NCBI GenBank assembly: GCA_949130495.1
Contig: OX422216.1
Coordinates: forward strand, 367,312,605-367,376,604
Length of the DNA: 64,000 bases
Direction of reading: 5' to 3'
From: Sambucus nigra
Taxonomy: Eukaryota; Streptophyta; Magnoliopsida; Dipsacales; Adoxaceae
Shown here: one piece after another, positions 10,239 through 23,489 of the stretch
Layout: every line of letters begins with the position of its first letter
How positions within the stretch are numbered: position 1 is the stretch's first letter
Made by a program: the position numbers and the translations under genes
The notes under the pieces: model-generated
Seen by the model: the letters and a program-made list of their open reading frames with translations, nothing else
Told to the model about the DNA's origin: nothing
Database searches by the model: none

Positions 10239-12537
10239 AATGATCAAAACCATAGTATGAAATGCAAGAGGGGTTGGAAACACAACTACAAAAGGAAGAA
10301 TCGAAATTCTCTGTAAGTATCACCATCTTCCCTTCATTATTATTTTAGAACCTAAAATGGATAACCATAAATTAGAGGATCTTAGAAGAATATTAATTTT
10401 TCATCGATGCGGGGCTAATATTAATAACAAAATATGGTGGTTTTAGAGGTATGAGGTAAGATGCAAAACAATAATAGATATGGAACGGAGTGATCTTATA
10501 AAACTTAACCATCCCAACCTTCCAACCAAATTTTTTATAGATTTAGTTTATGCCAAATGCACAAGACTAGAGAGAATGGATCTCTGGACCCGAATTGAAT
10601 TAAACTCCAAAAATTGTCAAGAGTTCCCTTACATATCTATAGGATATTTTAACACAGTGACTAATAGTTATGAAAAGACAGGTCGTAGGAATATAGACAT
10701 TAGAGGAGTAGATGAGTTGAATAACTTTATCCTTGCAACAGTTCCTATTGATCTAGGTTATCTAGGATCTATATTTACCCGGCATAACAAAAGGGACAAG
10801 TCCTATAAAAAAGGATCTAGATTTACCTGGCATAATAAAGCTTGTAGATTAAGAACAAACATCATTCAAGGAGTTACAGGTCTTAAAAAAGGTAATACTC
10901 CTATAAAATACCTTGGTTGTCCTCTTTTCAAAGGAAAAAAGAAACCAATATATTTTGAATGTCTTATAAATTCAATCAATGTAAAAAATTGATGGTTAGA
11001 AATAAATTTTTTTATCTCAACCTGGCAAAATAGTCCTCTTAAAATCAGTCCTTAGTTCTATTCCCCAACATACTATTGCTTCTCTTAAACCCCCCAAAGT
11101 TATCATAAACAAAATTAAAAAAATGGTTCAGTAACTTCTTTAGGGGTAATAATAAAGAATATGGTAATAAATTCCACTGGTGTAAATGGAATAATCTTTG
11201 TTTTAAATATGAAGATGGAGGTATTGGGATTCGAAGTATGAAAGATATAGACACTTTATCTAGATGGAGAATGTGTTGAAATTACATAGCTGGTTCAAGT
11301 TTATGGGCTATCTTTATAAGAAGTAAGTATAAAAGAAATACCAAATCTAATAGATATATATCTCTCAACTTCTTTAAAACTCAGCTACATGATATCGAAC
11401 AGTACATCACTAAAATTGAAGGGAAATTTTTTTTGATGCCTTCTTAAGATGGTAAATTTAGTTTTAAATCTGCTTACGATCTAATGTAAAATCCAGGACT
11501 TCTTCATTCTTATATAAAAAAAATTGGGAAAAATTTATTCCTAGAAAAATTTTAGTTTTCTCATGGAAATGTCTGCAAAAAATTTTGCCGTTAGAAGAAA
11601 ACCTTCAATCAAAATGTATCAAAATACCCCATGTATCAAAATGTATCAAAAAAATTTAGTTTGTAGATGTTGCTACTCATCCTCTGAAGAATTACACCAT
11701 GTAATCATTAAAGGCGCAATAGCTAGGTAGGTATGGTCCCATTTTGTTAACATATTATGCATTGATATTTCTTTTAAATCTCTCCATATTATGCTTATGG
11801 AATGGTGGCTTAAGGGCGAATCAAACATACTTTATAACTTCATACTCAAAATAATTCCATTATGCATAATATGGGAGATCTGGAAAAATAGAAACAAGGT
11901 TGTTTATGAGAACAACAATATGTCTACCATCAAAATCATTGAAGTTGTAATGTCCACAGTCAAAGATATAATTGTTGCATATACTTTAAATGGTGGTAAT
12001 TCCAATTCTCATATTTCTCAAATTTTCTCTATAAGACATTCTCAATCTATAAAAAAGAAAGTATCTTTTCTTAGATGGATTAGGACTTGTTCAAATAGAT
12101 GGAAACTAAATACTGATGGTGCCTTAAAAGGTAATCCATGCTAATCAGGTCGTAGTAGAATTCTAAGAAAAAGTAAAGGGGAGATAATCAGGGCTTTCTC
12201 AGATTATGGAGGTATTGACTCTAAAAATATTGCTGAAACTAAAGATATTTTATCTGGTTTGCAATTATTCAAGCTTAAAAACCAGATCCATGTAGATGTG
12301 GGATCAGATTTAATTCTTTTAATAGAAATTCTTACTCATAATAAGAATACTCCTTGGAATATTATTAAACTTTTATCTCAAATCAAATCCCCTATTCAAG
12401 ACATGGATGTTAGATTTATGCATTGTTATCGAGAGGCAAATTCAACAGCAGATTCCTTAGCAAATTTTTGGGGTCAAATCAAGAATCAAAATTATATTCA
12501 ACAAATTTGTTACAAAAGGCCTTATCAAATTGGATAA
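10239..12537 (+). pseudogene. LINE ORF2: endonuclease, truncated RT, RNase H
   Basis: ORF2 opens at ATG 10239; the hallmark WNARGVG of the apurinic-type endonuclease reads stop-NARGVG (TGG to TGA at 10257). An EPKMDNHKLEDL motif follows. The 170-residue frame 10480-10992 runs from endonuclease C-terminus (GSRFTWHNK) straight into GNTPIKYLGCPLFKGKKK, a reverse-transcriptase thumb motif. The catalytic F/YADD core, several hundred residues, is therefore deleted. The zinc-finger-like CRCCYSSSEELHHVI region follows at about 11665-11710, and then an RNase H domain (WKLNTDGALKGNPC at about 12100, AETK near 12235, GSDL, and HCYREANSTADSLA near 12420). The frame ends at TAA 12535. RNase H here removes RNA from the new hybrid. 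Several frameshifts are present. Confidence 0.8.
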
Positions 12538-12778
12538 GTGGGAATTCCCTTCAATAAGGAATAAAAAAGTTAGATTCAGTAATTAGTTTATAATGTAATG
12601 GGGATACTTATAAATCCCCATATTTATTTAATGCTTTAGCGTTTGTAATGGGGGTATCTATAATCCCCCAAGTTTCTAATTTTTTGTTTTATTAAATTAT
12701 ATTTGCCAGAAGAGAGGCTTTTTCTCCTTTTATTTTAATAACACTTGTGGGGGTACCATCCCTCACTTTTTAAAAAAA
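12538..12778 (+). other. LINE 3' untranslated region
   Basis: Contains two similar GGGGATACTTATAAATCCCC-like inverted patterns (12600-12625 and 12650-12672), a pyrimidine-rich TTTTTCTCCTTTTATTTT stretch and the terminal A-run. Confidence 0.6.
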
Positions 12779-12791
12779 ACACATCACACAC
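12779..12791. repeat. right target-site duplication of the LINE
   Basis: Matches 8673-8685 with one mismatch. Confidence 0.6.
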
Positions 12792-13980
<1,189 letters not shown>

Positions 13981-14323
13981 GAGATTCCTCTCCTTTTCTC
14001 CTCTCCTTTTAAAAATCAAAATACCAAAAAGAATTTCGTCCTTTTCTAAAAAATACTAAAAACTTTCTCCTGCTTCCCTTCAAATATTAAATCGAACCAT
14101 TTTCCCTCTCACGTCAATCACATACCCGACTTTGTCTTGGCTCATTATTGGATTTGGTATTTCATCAAACCTCCATGGAGCTCCGTCACTACTTATGTTA
14201 CTTCGTCCGAGTTTTTGATCAACCTTATTGAGCTCTTCATAGAGAACACTGCCAAGCATTGAATGTACATCCCGATCTAATGGCCGTCTCAGATCAACTC
14301 AGTACCAAAATTGATAATGTGAG
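13981..14323. other. unassigned DNA
   Basis: No reading frame with family features; a short CATGGAGCTCCGTCACTACTTATG stretch near 14172 was not identified. Confidence 0.3.
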
Positions 14324-14865
14324 TGCTGGAAAATTTATAATAAAAGATTCTACAAAAACAATCACAAATGACCGAAAAGAAATGGAATCATAGACATAAG
14401 AATGATATATGTGGTTCGACAACTTGCCTATATCTATGGAGAGGTTACTCATTCTTATTAAGTGTCTCTCAAAGTCTAAAGTTTCCATCCATTTACCCCG
14501 AATCACTGTGTATAATTTATAGATATGTTGTTACAGCGTTTGAGTTCACTAAGGAACCCAAAGTAATGTGCGGATTTACCATGAGGTATTTGATTATCAC
14601 GTTCGAGATTCTTGGTACCTGATTTGACCATATCCACGATTGGTCTCATACTACTAAAAGTCTCATGCGAAAATTAAGTCATGATTTGGGTTGGGCCAAG
14701 TGTTTAATCCATTGGGACTTGTTCAAGTACTGTTACGGGCTTATAAAACATGAGATCCAATAATTCCCCCTAAATTATTGTCTATAATAATTTTGGGCTA
14801 ACAGACTTTAATGGCACTAATAAGCCCATGACCTGAAATAGCAAAATGGCATTTTTGTTATTCGT
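14324..14865 (+). repeat. possible decayed solo LTR
   Basis: Begins TGCTGGAAAATTTATAAT and contains ATATGTGGTTCGACAACTTGCC (near 14408), a string typical of several short plant LTRs. GTGAG occurs just before it (14319-14323) and again near 14866, but the right end does not finish in CA, so the boundaries are doubtful. Confidence 0.3.
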
Positions 14866-15199
14866 GAGAGATGGTGAGGACGCCCTTTTCTTTGAGCAGA
14901 AATTTACAGAGTTGGGATCTTCTAGGGGAAGCACGACTCATGATTTGAGAAACTTTGAAAACCATTCAAGTGTAACTTAATCGCCAGTTCACTGTGTTTA
15001 GTCATTTTTACTTGTACTTCGTCTCTAAGCTTCTTCTTTTTGTCTTATACTTCAAAATAAGAGATTCCTTTCTCTAGTGATTTCTCAAGACTTCATCCAT
15101 GCTAGTAAGTTTTATCTCTAACTCTTCTCTCGTTCTTCTTTTATGCTACATTTTCATAGCTGTAGATTGCGTTTTGTTTGAAAAATGGCGATGCTTGAT
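14866..15199. other. unassigned; upstream flank of extra ORF
   Basis: Leader-like, pyrimidine-rich near 15020-15140 (CTTCTTCTTTTTG, CTCTTCTCTCG). Could hold the promoter and start of the extra ORF, but no intact start was found. Confidence 0.3.
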
Positions 15200-17280
15200 A
15201 ATAAATCTCTTTCTGAATTTTAGAAAATGCTATAATCTTCTTGATTGGGTAGACATTGAGTGTGTTACGATCCCTCAACATTTCCGTACCATAGACGACG
15301 ACCATTGGATTCATACTTTGTTGGTCTCTCAAGGGGGTTTGACATTTCCCCCAAATCGCGTGTTTTATAGTTCTTTAAATTCTTTGACATTATTCTTGCC
15401 CAGTGTACTCCAAATGTTTAGAAAATTATAAATGTTGTACATAGGATAAATGAGCTATATGGGACCAACTTAGGGCTTCCAGAAATTTGTTTTCGTTATG
15501 TCTTTTTGTGTACTAAAGGTCGACTCCTATACTTGAAGGCTAGGAGTGCTAACCGGGTTCGAGTTGTAAACTTGCTTGATTCTCATAAGGATTACTAGAA
15601 TGAAGGATTCATTGCTAAAAATTGGTAGCGCCCTCCCCAAATGGAGGGCATAAGGTAAAGGGGACTAGGATCCCAACCTTTGGGGAGGAAGATATATGTC
15701 GCTAGCACAGTCTCCCCTTTCCATTCCTTGCTCGCTGTTTCTTCTTCTTGGTTTTTCTGATATGCTTGTGCTTTTCTATTCTGGTTGTCTTTGCAGCTAA
15801 GCAAAAGAATCAAGAAACTGACTCTGGGGAATTTAGTGTTCTATAGTTCTAAAATCTTTGCAAATTTGGGATACTCTTATTAATGATGATCATCCTCGGT
15901 TGGCTTCTTATCTACTTGAGTACATGAATACTACCTTCCGTTTCACAACCGGGCCAGTAGAATCCATTCCTAAACTTAAGGTTTTAGAGGAGGAGTTTGG
16001 TGGACCTTATGAACCTCTTTTATTAGAAATAGAAGAGGAGGAAGAGAGTGAAAATGAGTAAGAAAAGTGGCTTAAGAAGAACTTAGTGAAGAAGAAACTA
16101 GTGAAGAATAAGAAAAATAAGAGAGAATGTCATGACCAAGAAGAAGGTGTTTGATTGATTATGACTATGATGATAATCTATTATTTGGTCCTATGAAGTA
16201 TTTGAATAGGATGGGTGTGGAATTTCCTAATGTGAGTGGATCCAAATGAGGATCGTGGGAGAACGATACAGAGAAGAAGAATAAGAGAGAACAGGAAGAG
16301 AAGAAAAAAGAGATAGAGAAAGGAGAGAGAGAAAAAGAGAGACGGGGAGAGAAAGAGGGAAGAGGAAAAGAATACACAGGCATTGAGGACTCTTGTTGTG
16401 TCTTCTTTTAATACTACTAAGGGGAAGAGTGTGACTGACTCTCCCTATCTTTCCCCTGGTCTTCTGGAGGGGGTTATCCTCGCTAATAATTATGAGAAAT
16501 CTCATAATATGGGTGCCGACCAGTAAGCCTTGAAGTCAGCTCAAGGGCTTGCATTGGTATGTCACTTTCCTCTAAGTTCCTCAATCTTTTTTCTCGATCC
16601 TTTAGTAAATTTACTTGCATTTACTTCCTTTTTATAGTTTAATTATGATTTTACCACGCTACTTCATGGTAGGGATGACCAATAGGAAGTATGATGAGCT
16701 GGAAGAGTCACTAAAAAGCTTCGAAGAGGCCCGGGCCAATGCTATGGCTAGTTTTGATCAAGAGAAGTAGAAGGCCTTGGATGCTCTGAGGGAGGAGTTA
16801 TAAAAAGAGCTCACCGAGATACGGGAGGCCTACACCCAAGTGATTGCTAATAAGTTAAAGGTGGTAGAGTCCAATAAGGAGCTTTTTTCTAAAGTGGACA
16901 AGTTAGAGGGAGACGTCATTTCTACTCGAGATGATGCATATAACGAAGGCTAGGAGGCAACATATGACGAAGATGAGTGCCATATTACCTATGTACGGCT
17001 CTTGGGATTCAATAAAGGATGGGACCAAGCTTTGATCACAGCTGAATTTCTAACTGACTCCCCTCTATTTTCCTAACATGATCTAGGTCCAAACCCAATG
17101 GAAGTTAGGGAACCTTTGATCGACCATCCACTGATTCAAGTTAGGATAGAGCCAATTGGTCCTGATGTTGAATACCCTTCTCCTGTCCAAGTCACAGGTG
17201 GCTCTGGTGCAATAGTGGTTTCTAGCAATCAAATTACCTCAGCTATTGACAAGGGTAAAGGACCAGTTTGTTCTGAGCAG
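15200..17280 (+). pseudogene. extra ORF of Tat element, N-terminal part ('putative gypsy type transposon' family)
   Basis: The plus strand reads HWIHTLLVSQGGLTFPPN (15303-15356), then in a shifted frame IINVVHRINELYGTNLGLPEICFRY (about 15428-15502), the same motifs as in the minus-strand copy at 6020-7087. An intron-like gap ending TTTGCAG (about 15796) precedes IWDTLINDDHPRLASYLLEY (15861 on). An acidic tail (EEEEESENE), a Glu/Lys/Arg-rich stretch (16250-16375) and a coiled-coil-like part (16680-16960, YDELEESLKSFEEARA) follow. The frame 17098-17280 runs into the chromovirus LTR and appears to resume at 31142. It lies tail-to-tail with the integrase of a minus-strand Tat element, so it is probably that element's antisense extra ORF. 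Role unknown; stops and frameshifts show decay. Confidence 0.55.
17276..17280. repeat. left target-site duplication of chromovirus (AGCAG)
   Basis: AGCAG precedes the LTR start; AGCAA (31142-31146) follows the 3' LTR if that ends in CACA. One mismatch, so tentative. Confidence 0.4.
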
Positions 17281-18372
17281 TGTAATACCCCGCATTTTTA
17301 TGGCCTTTAATTATGGGATTTACTAAATTTAATTGGGATAAATTAATTTTATTTTTAATCCAAATTTTAAACGGATTATTTACTAGCATGACGAGTGTTA
17401 GTAATTATTGGTAATAATTGTGTTGAATATTACTAGATGAGTAAAATAATATCTGAGATTGTATTTATTAAAAATTGTAAGTCGAGATGTGCATGTGTCG
17501 TGTCAGGACTAAATTAATAGAATATAAAGTAATTTAATTATAACTCTCCGGTATGATCATTTTGAGTGTAACAATGTGTCTGGTGGGGGTAAGATAGTCA
17601 GAAAAGTGTACCCGGGGGTTTAGTTTGGGTCCCGGGGCATTTTTAGGCCTAAGCGTCATCCTAGGAGGGCATTTTGGTAATTTCTATTTTTGGGATTTAA
17701 TTACCGACAAAAATTAGAGAAGTATATTAGGTGTTAGAGGTTGTGTTTTAGGGTTATCAATCACAAAAACATAGAACAACCATTATAGAAGAAATGAAGA
17801 AAGCTCTTCAAAACTAGATCACAATACGTAACACCTTTTACAAGAATAACACCACTAGGGCATGGACGTAAGATGAGGAATGCAGCCATACCTTCGTCAC
17901 CAATAAATCAGACCTTTGATTCCCAGGCAAGTATCTATCTTGTTGATTTCTAGTTGATATCCCTTCCATGTTAGCCTACGAATGAAAATCACATGTTTTA
18001 GTTGAAGAATTATATGTTTTTGCAGAGAATTTATATGTTGTAGGGAGAGTCCATGTAGTCTGAAATCTTGATCATATGTAGAGGATTACCCATGAACTTA
18101 TTTTGATATTTGGGAGGGAAATCTGGATTAAAATAGATATTCTTGATTATTCATGCAAAATTAGGTTTTATAAAGAAATCTAGAATTAAACCCCTTCTTG
18201 ATTGATTCGTTGAGGATTGATTAATGTCGTTACTTTAGAACTTGTTTATATATATTGCTTATACATTTGGATTACTTTTTTGGGAATTTGGGATGAAATT
18301 ATAGAGGCTTTGAGTAGTTAGAGTGATTAAACCTGTAGCTGTTATAAGAAAATTTGGGCTAAGACCTGAAGG

Positions 18373-18408
18373 GTCGATCGATCAACCTATGAATGTCGAT
18401 TGATCGAC
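18373..18408. other. GTCGATCGATC palindrome in LTR
   Basis: GTCGATCGATCAA is followed after ten bases by TCGATTGATCGAC, an imperfect hairpin in the same style as the one at 1575-1606. The matching place in the 3' LTR (about 28835-28852) keeps only a shortened GATCGATCGATCGAC. Confidence 0.55.
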
Positions 18409-19658
18409 TCCTGCTGATTTTTGGAAACTTTTTCTCTTCTTTAATGATGATGTAACACCTCTTTGAGGGGACTTTTCATGTGATGAGATTATTATAATAA
18501 GACTTATGAGGGACTGGTAGGGTTGTGATTTAGGTCCGAATAATACGGATTAATACGAGACTTACCCGTAGTGTCACGAGGGCTATATGATAATAACATA
18601 TGTTTGTATGTGCAATATGTTAGGTTATGTGAGCATGATTGAGGACTTAGGCCAATACGATAGAGAGTGTTAACCTACTGACATTATGGTAATAAAAATG
18701 AGACACTTCGGGGGTTGAGAAGTAATTGGGAACTTGTGATAAACGAGAAGAAGGATAAGCTAATAATACATAAGTTTTGAGAGTGAGTACCACGTATGGT
18801 TAGTATAAAAATATTATGGGTTGTGAGGGTACCTATATGAAATATGGAAATACATATTTGTGTTTATGTATGCTTGTCATATTATTATGTGTAGTTAATC
18901 ATACCCGTGCTACTTGTTATCATGGAGGTTTTCGCACCGGGATAGTCTTATCTCGATGTGACCTTTATGTGGGATATTTACTTGTACCCTAGAACATAGG
19001 ATTCTTGGTACAAACTATCTGAGGACGCTAGTCAGATGGTCCTAAGAGATGTGAGGGTATGTGCTGACCTCTTACTGACTTAGAACTATGCTTCGCCTCC
19101 AATATGTGTATTTTGTGTTAATACAGTTCGAGAGTGAGTCCGAACTAGTATTTCCCTCATTTGTACGAGAGGTACATGGACTTGATAGTAGAGTATGCCA
19201 GCACCATAGATTTTATTTGGGGTGCCGATTAGTATATATTTTGTATGAGTGATTAATATATATACATATACTTGGAAATCTTCTACTGTGTGTGTAAGTA
19301 GATAAATATTGAATAAACGTTCTTAATCATAGTAAATTCTTGAGATGTCATAACAGTATTGAGATATAAATAATTGACTTAAATGGTCCTTAATAAGATG
19401 TTATTTTAATAAATCATAGACATACGATCTCGTGAATTAGAATCTATGGGAGGAGAATTGGGATAGACTTATGAGTCATTTTAGTAGTACGATAGGTGTG
19501 CCCACTAGATGAGAGGTGACAATTCTCAAGAGAGTGTCGAGTACTAACATATATATAATATCAACTGGTAAGCATTATAAATACTTGCTAAACTATTTTA
19601 AAGATGTTCTACACTTGGGCTCTAACCCGTTTCCTGTCCTTTTTTCTCTCTCTCTCTC

Positions 19659-22600
19659 TCTATATATATATATAAAGGAAGAGGGGATTTTGGTCTCCCC
19701 CAACTAACGGTCATGATTAAATCTGATGAATATGGTCTTTATCAACAGATGGCTCAGACTACCTTTTACGATTTTGAATCCAACGGCTGTGAATGTTTTT
19801 CATATTAAGACGATTCTTTTGTCAAAAAGGTCATTTACACCACAGGGGACAAGGCTCGAGGTATTTACAGAGAACAATGCTTGAGACTATTCATCCCTCA
19901 CTCACTCTCTATCTCTCTCTCTCTCTTCCCCTCACCCTCTCTCACCCTCCACAGCTTCAGATCCTTACTATTCATCACAAGGTTCTTCGTTCTGCATCCA
20001 CAAGCTCGAGGTATTTTGTTGTTGCTTCACAATCCAGTTTTATGTTGTTACTTCACAATCCAGTTAGTGCTTCACAAATCAGAGCATTAGTGAATCAGTT
20101 TCCCCAAGATTTGTTGCACATTTCTAATTTTTTAGTGGTTGGTATCAGAGGAAGTTTGGTAGCAACCATGGCTTTACTGTCGTTGTGGTCACCAGGGAGT
20201 TTGGGGTAATACTTTTTTACAGATTTTTTCCCTTCCGTTCTAAGGTTTTGATTTTACGTGTTTGGGTTTTTTTTATATGGGTTGATGAAAAGTATAATAT
20301 TTTGACATAATGCCATTTTCTACGCCATCTGCTTCGCCGGTTTATTTTATGCTGGTGGCTTCCCCGACGGCTGAGATCGAAGGTGAGTTTTCCTGTTGAT
20401 TTTCTTCCATACTTGCTGAAGTTTAAGCGTGCAGAAGTTTAAGCGTGATGTGAATATTCTCAAAGATGTTTCCTCTTGATTTTTGAATTGTTGGTATCAG
20501 AGATGTCAGATCTTGAAAGATTTTGACATCTCTGACATGATTTATGTTTTTTTAAGAGGACATGGTTTGATATACTCATTTTAAAATTTCATAGAACTCT
20601 CGATTCTTAATTCTCCAGGGTTTAAATCTGACGATTCAAGTTTGTGCAAATGGAAGGCTTAAGAAACAGGACAATCCGTATTGGACAGGCAAAAAGAGCG
20701 CAGTCTCTTTCTCTCATCATCTCATGTATTGCACACATAAACTATTCAATTCAAGGTATGATTTCATAGTTCTTATTCATGTTGGACGATTTTTACTCAG
20801 GGGGTTTATTAATGTTTACTCAAATTTTTTTTATCATTTAATTGGAGACGAAAATGGTGGGACTAGTGATTACGCTGGTGGATCCGTATCTTCAATGGAT
20901 GAATACCCATCACTGCAAGTTTTTTTAAGTCTGGCTTATATTGTTTAGCTACGATCAGGTGAATCATTATATGAAAATTTTCTATCTTAATCCTACTGTC
21001 TGTACTTATATGAAAGTTTTCACATTTGTTTTTTTACAATCACTGTAATGTTTTTTATGTTGGAGTATTCTCATATATTTCTTGATATATATTTAATTTT
21101 CGGTATATTGCCCTCATTTGTTCATTTGAGAAATAAATCTCGAGGACTTTTTATGAGAAGGTGATGTTTTTAGTCTTAATTATGAGTGGCATAGTTTTCT
21201 TTCATGTTCAAAAATTTAAATATTTTTTGCTCTTAGATCTAGTTTTTTTTTACATCTTGATGATCTGAGGTTTTTTAGGGACATTTGAATTTATATTTAC
21301 TCATATAACTTTACTGAGACTGATATCTGATTTTATGACAGGTTGGTGAAGAATTGAAGCCACGTGCAATGTCTCATCCAACCCATCAGCCGAATTTTCA
21401 GACCTATCCAAATCCCCTTAAATATGCGAGGGTTGCATCTTCTGCCAAAACGACAACCCTCAAATAATCCAACCTGCCATAGTGGTTGTGCCAGGTCTAC
21501 ATTGAATCGGGTCCGTGGAGAATCTTTCGTTGAAATGGTGTCACGTGATAACCAAGTTAGTACACCTTGCAATAAATATGTGGGCCACACTCCTATTATG
21601 TAAGTTGTTATTCTCTGTCCTCAAACTGGTTACGTGCCTGAGCTGTTAATGATTTTAAGGATTGATGATAAATTTCTCTCTTAACAAGTTGATTAATCTT
21701 ATGTGCCCTCAAATATTTTGCTTCTGTTGTCTTCTTGATTGTAGCTAATTTCTCTAGCTTATGGCATATTATACTTCCTTAAACTATTACGAAAAATTAT
21801 ATGCAGAGTTACATTATTAAAGTTAATGCTAATTAAGAACAAGATTACCATGAAAGCATCACTCCCTCCACTTCCCAGTTTGAATCCATAAGTGTAGCTG
21901 ATATAAAAAAGTTTTTGATATCCAAATTAGTACACCTTGCATTAATGTACCATGCCATTAATATTTAATGATTTTTATTCTTAAATTATTGATAAATATT
22001 AGGGGGTTAATTTCAAAAATATTAAGGGTTAATATTTTTTATATATATTGAGATTAGATGCATTTATTACAAAACTACAGATTTTAATCTAATAAAAAAT
22101 ATCGGTATGATCATTTTTTTTATTCTGGTAAAAGTTATATTTGAATTTTATTTATGTGCACGTAGCTCTAGGATATACATATCACAACAATATTAATTTG
22201 ATAGGGTACCATGACTTAACAATACTCCACATGTCCCTATGAAAGATAGTGCCATTGATGCGGAATATAAACAAATTTGTCACGAGAACAAATTTATAGT
22301 CCTCTTATCGTCATGGGTACAAAATATTAGGGTAAGTGGTGCAACACAAAATCTTTTTTTTTTTAACCAAAAATGATCCCAACTAAAGTAAACATGACAA
22401 GTCACAGTACGACATGAAATGAAATATTCTTTTTTACTAATATATAATATGATTCAAGTAAAAGCAGAACACCACAATATGTTTTCTTAAATCGAAAAAG
22501 AATTCGATCAAATTAAGCACGACAAGACAAGAAATATTTTTATGAACATGTTTGGTTTGGATGGACTCTAATCATGTTGGTTTGAATTTCGTAATTGAAT

Positions 22601-22926
22601 ATTAAATATGTTGGTTTGAATTTTGAATTTTGACCTATTTTTTAGGTGATGGAATGGAAGAAAATCATTACTTTTTGAGATGTGTAACAATGTCATGCTT
22701 CATTACTTTGTAATCAATTTTAAATATATCATATTTGACAGAAAATTGACCAATGGGAGTATGAGTGTCCTATAGTTACAAATATTCGGGAGTAAATTTA
22801 TCATCGTGCCATCGACACGGGTACACATTTATCACGGGAACAATTTTACCATCGTGCCATCGGCACTGGTACAAAATTTCATCGGAACAAATTTATCGCC
22901 GTGCCATCGGCACGGGTACACCTTAG
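19659..22926 (+). mobile_element. non-autonomous Helitron (H1) inside chromovirus LTR
   Basis: The 5' end fits TCTATATATATATATAAAGG (about 19659; exact base uncertain because of the CT/TA run). The 3' end has a 7-bp-stem hairpin CCGTGCCATCGGCACGG (22899-22915) 11 bases before TTAG and then T. The other LTR (30480-30610) lacks the insert and shows the empty (TA)n site. No Rep/helicase frame exists, so it depends on proteins made elsewhere. The interior holds a CT-rich leader-like tract (19890-19960) and several splice-bounded stretches, among them ATGCCATTTTCTACGCC...GAAG/GTGAG (about 20310-20381) and 21341-21601 before GTAAGT, that may be captured exons of a gene I do not recognise. Confidence 0.75.
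22795..22926 (+). repeat. three tandem Helitron-type 3' hairpins
   Basis: The unit AATTTATCATCGTGCCATCG-CAC-GGTACA occurs at about 22795, 22843 and 22893, spaced roughly 49 bp. Only the last is followed by the terminal TTAG/T. A more decayed relative is at about 22282-22325. Confidence 0.75.
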
Positions 22927-23478
22927 TATATATATATTACAGGTGTCCAGCCACAGGGGCGTCAGGCTTGGATCTTTGGAGTGCTGACGTGATGCAACTA
23001 GTGTGGGAGTTACAGGTTTTTGTAGTAGACGACTTCATCCTTGTCTTTTCAGTCTTTCATTTAGTTCTCATTAGATAGGACATGTGTCTCCCATTTCCAC
23101 TTTTTACCTAGTCCAAAGATTTGTACTCATTATTTATGTCAGTATTCAATTTAGTTGGGATTATTTTAGTTTATTACATTGTCTTATGATTGGGGGATAT
23201 TTCAATTGGATTGATTTATCTAGCATGTTCTTTCATTTCAATGGTTTGGTTTTCATACTATGATTTGTATTCGTGAAACTGGTTTCATAGTTAATAATAA
23301 CAATTGGACTTAATTTGTTAAATTAAACGTTTTGACACTTAGCTTAATTATTTATTAGGTGATTAATAACGAAAAATTATTTTTCGACAATGATGCTAAG
23401 ATTGATTAACTGAACACTTTGAGTTAATTTAATAAAGGACTGATCACCCATTATTTAATTAGGCTAGGTGTCATAGGT

Positions 23479-23489
23479 TGTATCAGAGC
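23479..23489 (+). other. primer-binding site (tRNA-iMet-like)
   Basis: TGTATCAGAGC, one base off the first 11-12 bases of the common TGGTATCAGAGC site, lies 3 bases after the LTR end. Confidence 0.65.

Larger units (their letters stand above)
8686..12778 (+). mobile_element. L1-type LINE, internally deleted
   Basis: A non-LTR retrotransposon with ORF1 (zinc knuckle), ORF2 endonuclease, the C-terminal part of reverse transcriptase and an RNase H domain, then a 3' untranslated region ending in a run of eight A (12772-12779). It is flanked by a 13-bp near-perfect duplication. A full plant L1 is usually 6 kb or more; here about 4.1 kb remains because the reverse-transcriptase core is missing. 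Many stops show it is inactive. Confidence 0.85.
17281..23475 (+). repeat. 5' LTR of chromovirus (interrupted by Helitron)
   Basis: Aligns by eye with 27755-31141 throughout, apart from the Helitron at 19659-22926. The end near 23473-23475 is set by the adjacent primer site and by the end of similarity to the 3' LTR. Confidence 0.85.

Noticed and set aside
19793..20209. 138-residue frame rich in Ser/Leu
   Set aside because: Lies over the CT-rich leader tract of Helitron H1 and shows no domain; composition explains it.
21333..21603. Overlapping 85- and 79-residue frames on opposite strands
   Set aside because: Neither has a recognisable motif. The stretch is bounded by splice-like sites, so it may be a captured exon, but the family is unknown.
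22795..22926. CRISPR-like repeats
   Set aside because: Three hairpins about 49 bp apart are Helitron termini in plant DNA with near-identical spacers; no cas genes or bacterial context.
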